Shown here: one piece after another, positions 16,527-25,499 of the stretch | Layout of the letters: every line of letters begins with the position of its first letter | Position numbering within the stretch: position 1 is the first letter of the stretch | DNA from: Streptomyces yatensis | Lineage (GTDB): Bacteria; Actinomycetota; Actinomycetes; Streptomycetales; Streptomycetaceae | Assembly (NCBI RefSeq): GCF_018069625.1 | Contig: NZ_CP072941.1 | Span: 496,001 to 560,000 of the forward strand | Reading direction: 5' to 3' | DNA length: 64,000 bases | The notes under the pieces: generated by a model | The model's input: the letters and a program-made list of their open reading frames with translations, nothing else | Database searches by the model: none | Told to the model about the DNA's origin: nothing | Translations under genes and position numbers: made by a program

Positions 16527-17555
16527 TCACTGGAAGGAGTACGGGTTGAGCGCGTCCTCCGGCAGGTGTTCCAGCTGCATCCGGTCGCCGATGCCGGCCT
16601 CCTCGGCGAGTTCGAGGAGCACGTCGAAGGCGACGTGATCCTCCAGGGCGAATCCGGTCGAGTCGAAGACGGTCAGCTGCTCCCGCCGCCCCTCGGCGAG
16701 CGCCGGGTCGGCGCACAGGGCGGGCAGCTCCGGGCCCAGCTCGCTCTGGTCGAGCTGCTGGCACTCCCCCTCGCGCAGCGCCTGCCCCTGGTGGTCGGGG
16801 GTGACGAAGGCGGCCTTCAGCACGGACAGCGGCACCTCGTACTTGCCGATCAGGTCGGCGCCTATGGCGTTGATGTGGACGTGCGGGCGCAGCCGCTCGC
16901 CGTGGAGGACCGGGCCGTCCCCGACGCCGACCGAGGTGACGGTGCAGATGATGTCCGATGCCGCCTCGATCTCCGCGACGGATGCCACCTCCACGTCGAT
17001 ACCGAGGAATTCCGCGCGCTCGGCGAAGGACTCGGCGTGGGCGGGCTCGATGTCGTGGACGAGGATCCGGTCCAGCGGAAAGACCCGGCTCAGGGCGTGG
17101 GCCTGGGTCACCGCCTGGGCGCCGGCGCCCACCAGGCCGAGGACCCGGCTGTCGGGGCGGGCGAGCAGCCGGCTCGCGATGGCGGACGCGGCGCCGGTGC
17201 GGACGGCCGTGGGCAGGATCCCGTCACCGACGGCCAGCAGACGGCCGGTCACGTCGTCGTAGCGGGCCATCGTGCCGATGATGGTGGGCAGCTGGTGGGT
17301 GGACGGATTCGTGGGGGTGTACGCCACGGTCTTGATGGTGATCGAGTCGCCGGGCTGGTGGTGCGGCATCCATTCGAGGACGGCGGTGTTCTGAGGACCG
17401 CGCAGGAATCCGTCCCGCGCCGGGGTGATGCCCCATCGGCTTTCCGCACGGAACGCCTCGTCGAGCCGGTCGATCATCCGGTCCATGAAAAGGTCTAATC
17501 CCTTTCCCTGGACGATCTTGGCAACATGCTGCCGAGTGAGGACCGTGGTTTCCAT
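16527..17555 (-). CDS. pip: Lysine cyclodeaminase (pipecolate synthase), ornithine cyclodeaminase family
   Basis: 342 residues from the ATG at 17555 (AAGGGGA 5 nt upstream). The protein has the ornithine cyclodeaminase/mu-crystallin fold: a substrate region with PTIIGTMARYDD and a Rossmann nucleotide site VGAGAQAVTQAHALSR, then TVTSV, NAIGAD and VFDSTGFALEDHVAFDVLL. From memory these segments resemble RapL/FkbL, which turn L-lysine into L-pipecolate for rapamycin and FK506, more than the proline-forming or SbnB-type members. NRPS module 3 has a pipecolate-like pocket, which gives the gene a clear task: supplying Pip3. The symbol follows the friulimicin cluster name and is tentative. It is transcribed away from the MMPL gene. 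Confidence 0.85.
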   Translation of the reverse strand: METTVLTRQHVAKIVQGKGLDLFMDRMIDRLDEAFRAESRWGITPARDGFLRGPQNTAVLEWMPHHQPGDSITIKTVAYTPTNPSTHQLPTIIGTMARYDDVTGRLLAVGDGILPTAVRTGAASAIASRLLARPDSRVLGLVGAGAQAVTQAHALSRVFPLDRILVHDIEPAHAESFAERAEFLGIDVEVASVAEIEAASDIICTVTSVGVGDGPVLHGERLRPHVHINAIGADLIGKYEVPLSVLKAAFVTPDHQGQALREGECQQLDQSELGPELPALCADPALAEGRREQLTVFDSTGFALEDHVAFDVLLELAEEAGIGDRMQLEHLPEDALNPYSFQ

Positions 17556-17860
17556 TGTTTCCCCTTGATTCGCATCACGGTGCGGCATTTACCTGCCAAT
17601 GGAATTCTTACTCCATCGGAAAGGACGAACCGGAATATGAAACTAATGGCTGCAGTTTCCTCCGGTCAAGCTTTCGCCTGGGCGAGTACGGTTTTCCGCA
17701 ACTGTCACCCTGCGGAGAACCGCAGGGTGACAGTTGCGGGAAACAATGGCTACCGAGGCGGTTTACCCCGTGTCGACGTCCGGGACATGGAACTAGCGTT
17801 TTAGCGTCATAAGCCCGGCAGCCGCCACAACGGTTCGGCACCATTGGGAGGACGCAGACA
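17556..17860. promoter_or_regulatory. Divergent promoter region between pip and the MMPL exporter
   Basis: 305 bp, AT-richer than its surroundings, without a gene. It holds the long perfect palindrome at 17692-17743 and a short direct repeat tagcgt at 17794-17799 and 17802-17807, close before the MMPL gene. GGGAGG at about 17847-17852 is the ribosome site of the exporter. Both promoters must lie here, so these repeats are prime operator candidates. Confidence 0.5.
17692..17743. repeat. Perfect 19-bp inverted repeat with 6-bp loop, extendable to 23 bp
   Basis: ccgcaactgtcaccctgcg (17696-17714) is the exact reverse complement of 17721-17739, with gagaac between. Outside the stem TTTT and GAAA add a G-T wobble and three A-T pairs. 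It sits midway between divergent genes, where a terminator is not expected. Confidence 0.9.
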
Positions 17861-20125
17861 GTGCGAAAGAAACCGGCGACGTTACGGGTTGCCCGATGGA
17901 GTGCCACACATCCGTGGTCCGCGATCGGACTGTGGGTCGTGTTCGTCGTCCTGTGCCTCTTCCTCGGCGGCGCCGCCGGCACCAACAAGCTCGACTCCGA
18001 GGAGTCCGGGGTCCGGGAGTCGGGCCGGGCGGGCAAGATCGCTTCTTCCGGGGACTTCACCAAGAGGCCCGAGGAGAACGTGCTCATCACCGCCGAGTCA
18101 GGCGGGAAGCTGGACCGGCAGGCGGCGCAGCGGGCGGCCAAGGACATCACCGGCCGGATGAAGGCGCTGCCCGAGGTGCGGAGCGTCGGTGCGCCGGTTC
18201 CCGCGCCGAACGGCAAGGCCCTGCTCGTACCGGTGACGATGAACGGTGACGAGGACGACGCCATCAACCGGGTCCGCCCGCTGCTCGATGTGAGCGCCGA
18301 GGCCGACCGCACCCACGACGGGCTCAAGATCGAGCAGGTGGGCACGGGTTCGACGGCGAAGGGCATGTCGGACACCATCGGCAAGGACTTCAGGCGGGCC
18401 GAGCTGATCAGCGTTCCGCTGACCCTGCTGATCCTGCTGGTGGTCTTCGGCGCGATCATCGCCGCCGGAGTGCCCGTGCTGCTCGCCCTGTCCTGTGTGG
18501 TCACCGCGATGGGGCTGTCGACCCTGGCGTCGCATGTGCTGCCGGAGACCAGCGCGGTGAGCAATGTCATTCTGCTCATGGGCATGGCCGTCGGCGTCGA
18601 CTACTCGCTCTTCTACCTCAAGCGGGAGCGGGAGGAGCGCCGTAAGGGAAAGTCCCACCTCGACGCCATCGACATCGCCGCGGAGACATCGGGACATACG
18701 GTCGTGGTGTCCGGCACCACGGTGATCGTGGCGATGGCCGGGCTCTATCTGGCCCAGGAGGCCACCTTCGCCTCCCTGGCCACCGGTTCCATCATCGTCG
18801 TGGCGGTCGCGGTCCTCGGCTCGGTGACCGTGCTGCCCGCCCTCCTCGCCAAGCTGGGCCGTTGGGTGGACCGTCCCCGGGTGCCGTTCCTGTGGCGGCT
18901 GACGATGCGCTCCGGCGAATCGCGGGTGTGGCCGGTGCTGCTGCGCCCGGCGCTGCTCAAGCCGGCGCTCACGCTCGTGGTGTCCATCGGCGCGCTGCTG
19001 CTGCTCGCCCTGCCCGCCCTGGACATGAAGCTCAAGCAGCCCGGCCAGGACGACCTGTCCCGGGACATCCCGGTCGTGCAGGCGACCGACCGGCTCACCG
19101 ACGCCTTCCCGAGCGAGGGCACCGTGCACAAGGTGGCGGTACGGGCTCCTGCCGACGAAGCCGGCCAGGTCAAGGCCGCGCTGCGGGGGCTGATCGAACG
19201 CACCGAGGGCAACAGCCTCTTCGCCCACGACCAGACGCCGGTGATCCGCGAGTCCGGGGACCACCGGGTGCACACCGTCGAGGTGGGCACGCCGTATCCG
19301 CCGAAGAACCCCAAGGCCACCGAGTCGCTGAAGGTGCTGCGCGGGTGGGTGCCCCAGGCGCTGGACGAGGTCCCGGACGCCGAGAGCGGCGTCGGCGGCG
19401 CGGTGGCCCAGGGCACCGACTTCACGGACCATCTGGAGGAGCGCATGCCCTGGGTGGTGGGCTTCGTGCTGCTGCTGACCTTCGGCACCATGGCGGTGAT
19501 CTTTCGCTCTCTGGCCGTGGCGCTGTCGGCGGTGCTGCTGAACCTGCTCTCCGCGGCCGCCTCGTTCGGTGTCCTGGTGGCGGTCTTCCAGCACACCTGG
19601 GCGGAGGGTCTGCTCGACTTCGACAGCTCGGGCACGGTGGTGTCCTGGCTCCCGCTCTTCCTGTTCGTGGTGCTCTTCGGACTGTCCATGGACTACCACG
19701 TGTTCGTGGTCAGCCGGATCCGGGAGATGGCGGTGGCGGGCGCGTCCGTGAGGGACTCGGTGCGTGAGGGCATCGTGCGCTCGGCGGGCGTCGTGACCAG
19801 TGCCGCGATCGTCATGGTGGCGGTGTTCTCGATCTTCGGCACGCTCAACGCGGTCGAGTTCAAGCAGCTGGGCGTGGGACTCGCGGCAGCGATCATGCTG
19901 GACGCCGTGGTCATCCGGATCTTCGTGCTGCCGGCGCTGATGACGGCGCTGGGCCGGTGGAACTGGTGGCCCGGCGGCATGTCCGGGACCGGCCAGGAGA
20001 CGTCCGCCGTAGCGGCCCCGGCCGAGGGCGGGACCGGTGCGCCGACGGGCCGGCCGGCCCCGTACGCGCAGTCCCCCGTGCCCCGGACGGACCAGGCACC
20101 GTCGCCCGGCCACCCGCGGCGGTAG
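17861..20125 (+). CDS. MMPL/RND-family exporter
   Basis: 754 residues from a GTG with GGAGG 8 nt upstream. Layout is the actinobacterial MMPL type: one N-terminal helix (20-40), a large extracytoplasmic loop (40-185), a block of about five helices (185-345, with GVDYSLFYLKRERE), another single helix near 370-390, a second loop, and a second block (525-700, with GLSMDYHVFVVSRIRE). The paired GxDY/MDYH motifs are the proton-relay positions of the family. A Pro/Gly-rich tail of about 45 residues follows. MMPL proteins export lipids and lipopeptides, so this is the best candidate in the window for product export or self-protection. It faces the operon's end across a terminator. Confidence 0.92.
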   Translation: MRKKPATLRVARWSATHPWSAIGLWVVFVVLCLFLGGAAGTNKLDSEESGVRESGRAGKIASSGDFTKRPEENVLITAESGGKLDRQAAQRAAKDITGRMKALPEVRSVGAPVPAPNGKALLVPVTMNGDEDDAINRVRPLLDVSAEADRTHDGLKIEQVGTGSTAKGMSDTIGKDFRRAELISVPLTLLILLVVFGAIIAAGVPVLLALSCVVTAMGLSTLASHVLPETSAVSNVILLMGMAVGVDYSLFYLKREREERRKGKSHLDAIDIAAETSGHTVVVSGTTVIVAMAGLYLAQEATFASLATGSIIVVAVAVLGSVTVLPALLAKLGRWVDRPRVPFLWRLTMRSGESRVWPVLLRPALLKPALTLVVSIGALLLLALPALDMKLKQPGQDDLSRDIPVVQATDRLTDAFPSEGTVHKVAVRAPADEAGQVKAALRGLIERTEGNSLFAHDQTPVIRESGDHRVHTVEVGTPYPPKNPKATESLKVLRGWVPQALDEVPDAESGVGGAVAQGTDFTDHLEERMPWVVGFVLLLTFGTMAVIFRSLAVALSAVLLNLLSAAASFGVLVAVFQHTWAEGLLDFDSSGTVVSWLPLFLFVVLFGLSMDYHVFVVSRIREMAVAGASVRDSVREGIVRSAGVVTSAAIVMVAVFSIFGTLNAVEFKQLGVGLAAAIMLDAVVIRIFVLPALMTALGRWNWWPGGMSGTGQETSAVAAPAEGGTGAPTGRPAPYAQSPVPRTDQAPSPGHPRR

Positions 20126-20146
20126 CGGCCGGGCAACCCCCGTGAC

Positions 20147-20193
20147 GAGGGGGGAGGGCCGTCCGGTACCCCCGGCCGGGCGCCTCCCCCCTC
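20147..20193 (+). terminator. Terminator between MMPL exporter and NRPS operon end
   Basis: An 11-bp stem (20147-20157 with 20183-20193, purine-rich left arm gaggggggagg) with a GC-rich loop, followed on the + strand by tctttctcg. It lies between convergent genes. Confidence 0.55.
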
Positions 20194-20226
20194 TTTCTCG
20201 TTCCCGTGCCACTCGCCGCCCCGTGG

Positions 20227-21039
20227 TCAGCGCGCGGCCGCCCCGGTGAGGAACTCCACCATCACCTTGTTCACCGTCGCGGGGTCCTCCAGATAGCCGT
20301 AGTGCCCACAGCCCTCGATGAGTTCGTACTCGGCTCCCGGGATGGCGTCGGCGACCTCGCGCGCCAGGTGGGCGGGGGTGATCAGGTCGTCCGCGAAGGC
20401 GATGACCTGGCAGGGGACGGGGATGCCCCGGTATGCCTCGAGCCGGTGGTCCAGCGTGCTCAAGTCCATCTGCGCGCGCTGTCCGGGGCCGGCCGCGGGC
20501 GACAGCTCGAACAGATCGAGCCAGTCGGCCATCGCCTCGCCGTCGTCGAGGGTGCGCGGGGACAGCGACTTCAGGGCCCGGACCACGGCGGCGTACCGGG
20601 GCGGGAGCTCCACCCCGGCGTCGTGCAGCTCGATCTCGGCACGCGTGATCGCGGCGCGCAGCATATCGGTGCGGCCCCGGGTGGCGATGAGGACGGCCCG
20701 GCGCACGAGATCGGGCCGGGACAGGGCGAGTTCCTGCGTGATGAAGGCGCCCAGGGACGTGCCGACGACCCGGCAGGGACCGATCCCGAGGTGCTCGATG
20801 AGCGCCGCCACATCGCCGACCATGTCCTGGAGGGTGAACCCCTCAGGGCACTCCGAGGTCGGCGGTATGCCACGGTTGTCGAGGGTGATCACGCGGAATC
20901 CGGCGGCGGTGAGGGCGGGCACCTGGTGCAGTTGCCACACGGTGCCGCCGGCGCCGGTCCCCTGGATCATCACGACCGGCTCGCCCTCGCCGGCTTCCTC
21001 GTAGTGGAGCTGTATTCCGTTGACGTGAACGACCGGCAT
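20227..21039 (-). CDS. Alpha/beta hydrolase at the end of the lipopeptide operon
   Basis: 270 residues from the ATG at 21039, preceded by a strong GGAGGAG; upstream in-frame starts to 21141 lack a ribosome site. The fold is a classic alpha/beta hydrolase: oxyanion region VMIQGTGAGG, nucleophile Ser95 in GTSLGAF, acid Asp in AFADDLITP and His in GCGHYGY. Its place after the MbtH gene points to a role tied to the NRPS. It could be a proofreading (type II) thioesterase, an editing hydrolase or a hydrolase acting on the product; the sequence does not decide. Not of the typical short TEII length motif set, so no symbol is given. Confidence 0.85.
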   Translation of the reverse strand: MPVVHVNGIQLHYEEAGEGEPVVMIQGTGAGGTVWQLHQVPALTAAGFRVITLDNRGIPPTSECPEGFTLQDMVGDVAALIEHLGIGPCRVVGTSLGAFITQELALSRPDLVRRAVLIATRGRTDMLRAAITRAEIELHDAGVELPPRYAAVVRALKSLSPRTLDDGEAMADWLDLFELSPAAGPGQRAQMDLSTLDHRLEAYRGIPVPCQVIAFADDLITPAHLAREVADAIPGAEYELIEGCGHYGYLEDPATVNKVMVEFLTGAAAR

Positions 21040-21162
21040 CTCGCTCCTCCATCCTCCTTGGTACGACGGGTGTACGGGCATGGGTGTGGCCCGCCCTTCG
21101 GGTTCGACGCGTCGGAGGCGTCCCGGCGGGGCGGGCCACACGGCGGTCCGGCGGGCGCGGCC

Positions 21163-21387
21163 TCAGGCCGCGTCGGCGCCTTCCATGGCCTTGATCAGGC
21201 TCGTGGGGCGCATATCGGTCCAGTGGGCGTTCACGTATTCAAGCGCCGCGTCCCGCGTGGCGTCGGTCAGGACCGTGCGCCAGCCCTGAGGAACCTCGAC
21301 GAACGCCGGCCACAAGGAGTGCTGCCCCTCATCGTTGACGAGCACGAGATACGTGCCCTCGGGGTCCTCGAAGGGGTTGGTGCTCAT
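21163..21387 (-). CDS. MbtH-like NRPS chaperone
   Basis: 74 residues with the family's fixed positions: [24 protein letters not shown], then VPQGW and a C-terminal [15 protein letters not shown] block (here [12 protein letters not shown]). MbtH-like proteins bind the adenylation domains of their cognate NRPS and are often needed for folding and activity. AAGGAG precedes the ATG. It follows NRPS-3 by 57 bp in the same operon and probably serves all ten intact A domains. Confidence 0.97.
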   Translation of the reverse strand: MSTNPFEDPEGTYLVLVNDEGQHSLWPAFVEVPQGWRTVLTDATRDAALEYVNAHWTDMRPTSLIKAMEGADAA

Positions 21388-21444
21388 GAGATCGCTCCTT
21401 CTCGAAGAAATTCTTTCACTTGACGCTTGACGTACATTCACGGC

Positions 21445-24400
21445 TCACAGCCGGTCGGCGAGAAATCGTCCGATACGCGCCGCGTGACGGGCGTCGGTCA
21501 TCAGATCTCCGTGGTTCGAGTCTATGGGGCATATCTCGATCGAACCGCCTGTCAGTGGTTGCCACAAGTTGACATCCAAGAAGGTTTCCCGGCCGGCGGG
21601 TTTGCGCTCCGCGGAGATGAAAAGCATGTCCCCGTCGAAGAACTGGGGCACATAGGACCGCATGATCCGGACATTGTTCACGTAGACGTCCTTGAGTGCC
21701 AGCACGTCCTGGTCCTCGAGGTGGTCGAGGTGGGCCATGGGGTGATTTCCCCCTTGCAGGAATTCCCGGAAGCGCAGCAGAACTCCCTCCTGGTCTGCTA
21801 CGAGCTCGGCCATGTCGACGGTGAACCCCATGGCCTGCAGGTTGTTGGCGACGACTTCGTGCTCCACCGGCTCCGAGTGGTCGCTGTGCTCCCCCGGCGG
21901 GTAGGAGTCGAGCACCGCGAGCATCCCGACCTCCTCGCCCGCCGCGCGTATCCGGACGGCCAGCGCCTGCGCGGTCAGTCCGCCGAAGGACCAGCCGGCG
22001 AGCCGGTAGGGGCCGTGCGGCTGCACGGAGCGGATCCGCTCGAAATAGTCCTCGACCATCTCCTCCATGGACGCCGGGAGCGGTCCGGTGCCGTCGAGGC
22101 CGCGGGCCTGGACGCCATAGACCGGCACATCGGCGCCGAGATGGCGGACGAGTCCCGAGTAGCACCAGCTGAAGCCGCCTCCCGGGTGCAGGAAGAACAG
22201 CGGGGCGGCCGAACCGCGGGCGCGCAGGGGCAGCAGCATCCCGGTCGAGTCGCCCTCCACAGCCGCCTCGCCCGTCAGCAGTCGGGCGAGCGCCGCCGGT
22301 GACGGGGCGTCGAAGACCGCGCGCACCGGCAGGTCGCCGCCCATCTCGTCGCGGATCCGGCCGACCAGCCGGGCGGCGAGGAAGGAGTGGCCGCCGAGGT
22401 CGAAGAACTCGTCGTCGGCTCCGACCTCCGCCACACCCAGGATCTCGGAGAACAGGGCGCACAGCGCGCGCTCCTCGGGCGTCCTCGGCACGCCCGACGC
22501 CGTATCGCCCCGGTACTCGGGCGCCGGCAGCGCGGCCCGGTCCAGCTTGCCGTTGGGCGTCAGCGGCAGCGCGTCCAGGGTGACGAACGCGGCGGGCACC
22601 ATATGGTCGGGCAGGTGCCGTGCGGCGTGCTCGCGCACCCGGCGCGGTCCGGAGTCGGCGCCGTGCGCCGCGACCACGTAGGCGACGAGGCGCCGGTCCC
22701 CCGGCCGGTCCTCCCGCACGACCACGGCCGCCCGCGCCACCTGAGGGGCGGTGGTGAGCACCGCCTCGATCTCACCCGGTTCGATGCGGAACCCGCGGAT
22801 CTTGACCTGGGTGTCGGTGCGCCCCAAGTACGTCAGCTGCCCGTCGCGGGTGAGGCGGGCCAGGTCGCCGGTGCGGTACATCCGGGCGCCGGGCGGGCCG
22901 TAGGGATCGGCGACGAACCGCTCCGCGGTGCGGTCGGGGCGGGCGATGTAGCCGCGGGCCAGGGCGGCGCCGGTGATGTAGAGCTCGCCGGGGACGCCCG
23001 GCGGCACGGGGTTGAGCCAGGGGTCGAGCAGCCGCACGGCGGTGTTGTCGACGGGCCGCCCGATGGGGGCGGGGCCGGGCGTCCACGCGTCGGTGTCGGC
23101 CGGGAGCGGGCAGGCCGTCACCACGTGGGTCTCGGCGGGCCCGTAGTGGTTGTGCAGCCGCACGCCCGGGCGGTCGGCGCAGAACGTGCGGATGGCGCCG
23201 TGCGGGGTCAGCGCCTCCCCGGCCTGGACCAGGTCGGTGAGGTCCGGCAGCTCCAGACCCTGGGCGGTGGCGGCCTCGCACACCGCGTCGATGACCAGGT
23301 TGGGCGCGTACAGCTCCTTCACGCCCGCGTCGCGCAGCCACCGGGCGAGGCGAGCCGGGTCGCGGCGGGCGTCCTCGGGGCAGACCAGGAGGGTCTTGCC
23401 GTGCAGCAGGGCGGAGAGGATCTCCTGGACGGAGACGTCGAAGCTGACGGCGGTGAACTGCGCCACCCGGGTGCCCGGTCCGCCCGGCAGCTGTGCCTGG
23501 TGCCAGTCCAGCAGGTTGGCGAGGGCGCCCGCGGGCATGACCACGCCCTTGGGGCGGCCGGTGGAGCCCGAGGTGTAGATGGTGTACGCCGGGTGGGAGG
23601 GGTGGAGGCACCTCACGCGCTCGTCGTCGGTGACGTCGGCCGCGGGATACCCGGCGAGTGTCTCCGTTGCCTTCGGGTCGTCGGTGGCGATCGTGCGGCC
23701 GGCGAGAGCTTCCGGAAGTGCCGCGGCCAGTTCGGCGGTGGTCAGCACGAGGGCGGGGCGGGCGTCCTCGAGCATGAACGCGACGCGGGCCGCCGGGTAT
23801 TCGGGGTCGACGGGCAGATATCCGGCCCCGGCCTTGAGGACCGCCATGAGGGCGGTGACCAGCTCGGCCGACCGGGGCATGGCGACCGCGACCAGGTCCT
23901 CGGGGCCCACTCCGCGGTCGATGAGCAGCCGTGCGAGGCGGTTGGCACGCGCGTTGAGTTCCGTATAGCCGACCGCGCCGGCCGCGGTCTCCACGGCCAC
24001 GCCGTGCGGATTGCGGGCGACGGCCGTCTCGAACCGCTCGGACAGCGAGGCGGCGCGCGCGGGGCGGGCCGTACCACTGCCGCCGCTCAGCGCCGCGGCC
24101 CGCTCGCCCTCGTCGAGGAGCGGCACCTCGCCGAGTCGCGCCTGGGGATTGGCGGTCATGGCCGTCAGCAGCCGCAGGAGGCGCGCGACGATCCGCTCCC
24201 CCGTGTCGCGCTCGAAGAGGTCGGTGCTGAATTCGAGGCCCGCGCTCAGCCCGTCCACGCTGCCGTCGGGGGCGTGCCGTTCGGCGAAGGACAGCAGCAG
24301 GTCGAATTTGGCCGTACCGGTGTCGGAGGCCACGCGCTCGACGGTCAGGCCCGGCGCCCCCACGCCGTCCTCGGGGGCCGCCGTGTCCGACGGCGACTGC

Positions 24401-25499
24401 CGCTGCTCGGTGTTGTTGAAGGTGAGCATGGTCTGGAACACCGGGTGCCGGGACTGCGAGCGCCTGGGGTTGAGCGCCTCCACCAGCCGTTCGAAGGGCA
24501 GGTCCTGATGGGCGTAGGCCGCCAGGTCCGTGTCGCGGACGCGGGCGATCAGCTCACGGAAGGTGGGGTTGCCCGAGGTGTCGGTGCGCAGCACCAGCGT
24601 GTTGACGAAGAAGCCGACGAGGTCCTCGAGGGCGTCGTCGGTGCGGCCGGCCACCGGGGTGCCCAGCGGGATGTCGGTGCCCGCCCCGAGCCGGGTGAGC
24701 AGTGCGGCGACCGCGGCCTGGACCACCATGAACGGGCTGGCCTTGGTGGCCCGGGCCAGCGCGCGGACCTGCTCGTAGAGCGGTCCGGGCACCTGGTAGG
24801 GGATGCGTTCGCCGCGGTGGCCGGAGGTGGCGGGGCGCGGCCGGTCGGCGGGCAGCGTGAGTTCGTCCGGCAGTCCGGCCAGGGCCCCCTTCCAGTAGGC
24901 GAGTTGCCGGGCGATCAGGCTCTCGTCGTCGTCCTCCGAGCCGAGCACCTCGTGCTGCCACAGGCTGTAGTCGGCGTACTGGACGGGCAGCGGCTGCCAG
25001 GCGGGGGCGGTGCCGACGCGTCGCGCGGCGTAGGCGGCGACGATGTCGCGGGCGAGCAGCGGCACCGACCAGCCGTCGCCCGCGATGTGGTGGACCAGGA
25101 GCAGCAGCACATGTTCCCGCTCTCCGGTCTCGAACAGCCAGACCCGCAGCGGGAGTTCCCCGGACAGGTCGAAGGCGTGCCCGACGGCGGCGGCGATCTC
25201 CCGCTCCAGACGGTCCGGCGCCACGTCGGGGACGACGGTCAGCGCGGTCCGGGCCTCCGGGCCGGGCAGCACGACCTGGTACGGCCCCTCGGCGTCCTCG
25301 GCGAAGACCGTGCGCAGCGACTCGTGGCGCTCGGCGACGTCCACGAGCGCGTCCCGCAGCGCCGTGCGGTCCAGTTCGCCGGTGAGCCTCAGGGCGAAGG
25401 GGATGTTGTACGTCGGCGAGGGGCCCTCGAAGCGGTGCAGGAACCACAGCCGGCGCTGGGCGAAGGAGGCCGGGACGCGGTCGGGGCGCGGCTCGGCGG
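21445..25499 (-). other. NRPS module 11 (C-A-T-TE), predicted Pro
   Basis: Approximate borders. Pocket D V Q Y V A H V V (position 278 is the least certain), essentially the DVQ-x-IAHVV proline code. Condensation motif HHIAGDGWS intact. The TE follows from about 22260 downward. Confidence 0.85.

Noticed and set aside
16527..17555. Ornithine cyclodeaminase making proline, or an SbnB-like Dap enzyme
   Set aside because: Motif wording is nearer to RapL/FkbL, a Pip-type pocket exists in module 3, and no SbnA partner is seen. Kept as alternatives, not as the call.
17692..17743. Insertion-sequence end or attachment site
   Set aside because: There is no transposase, no second copy in the window and no target duplication around it.
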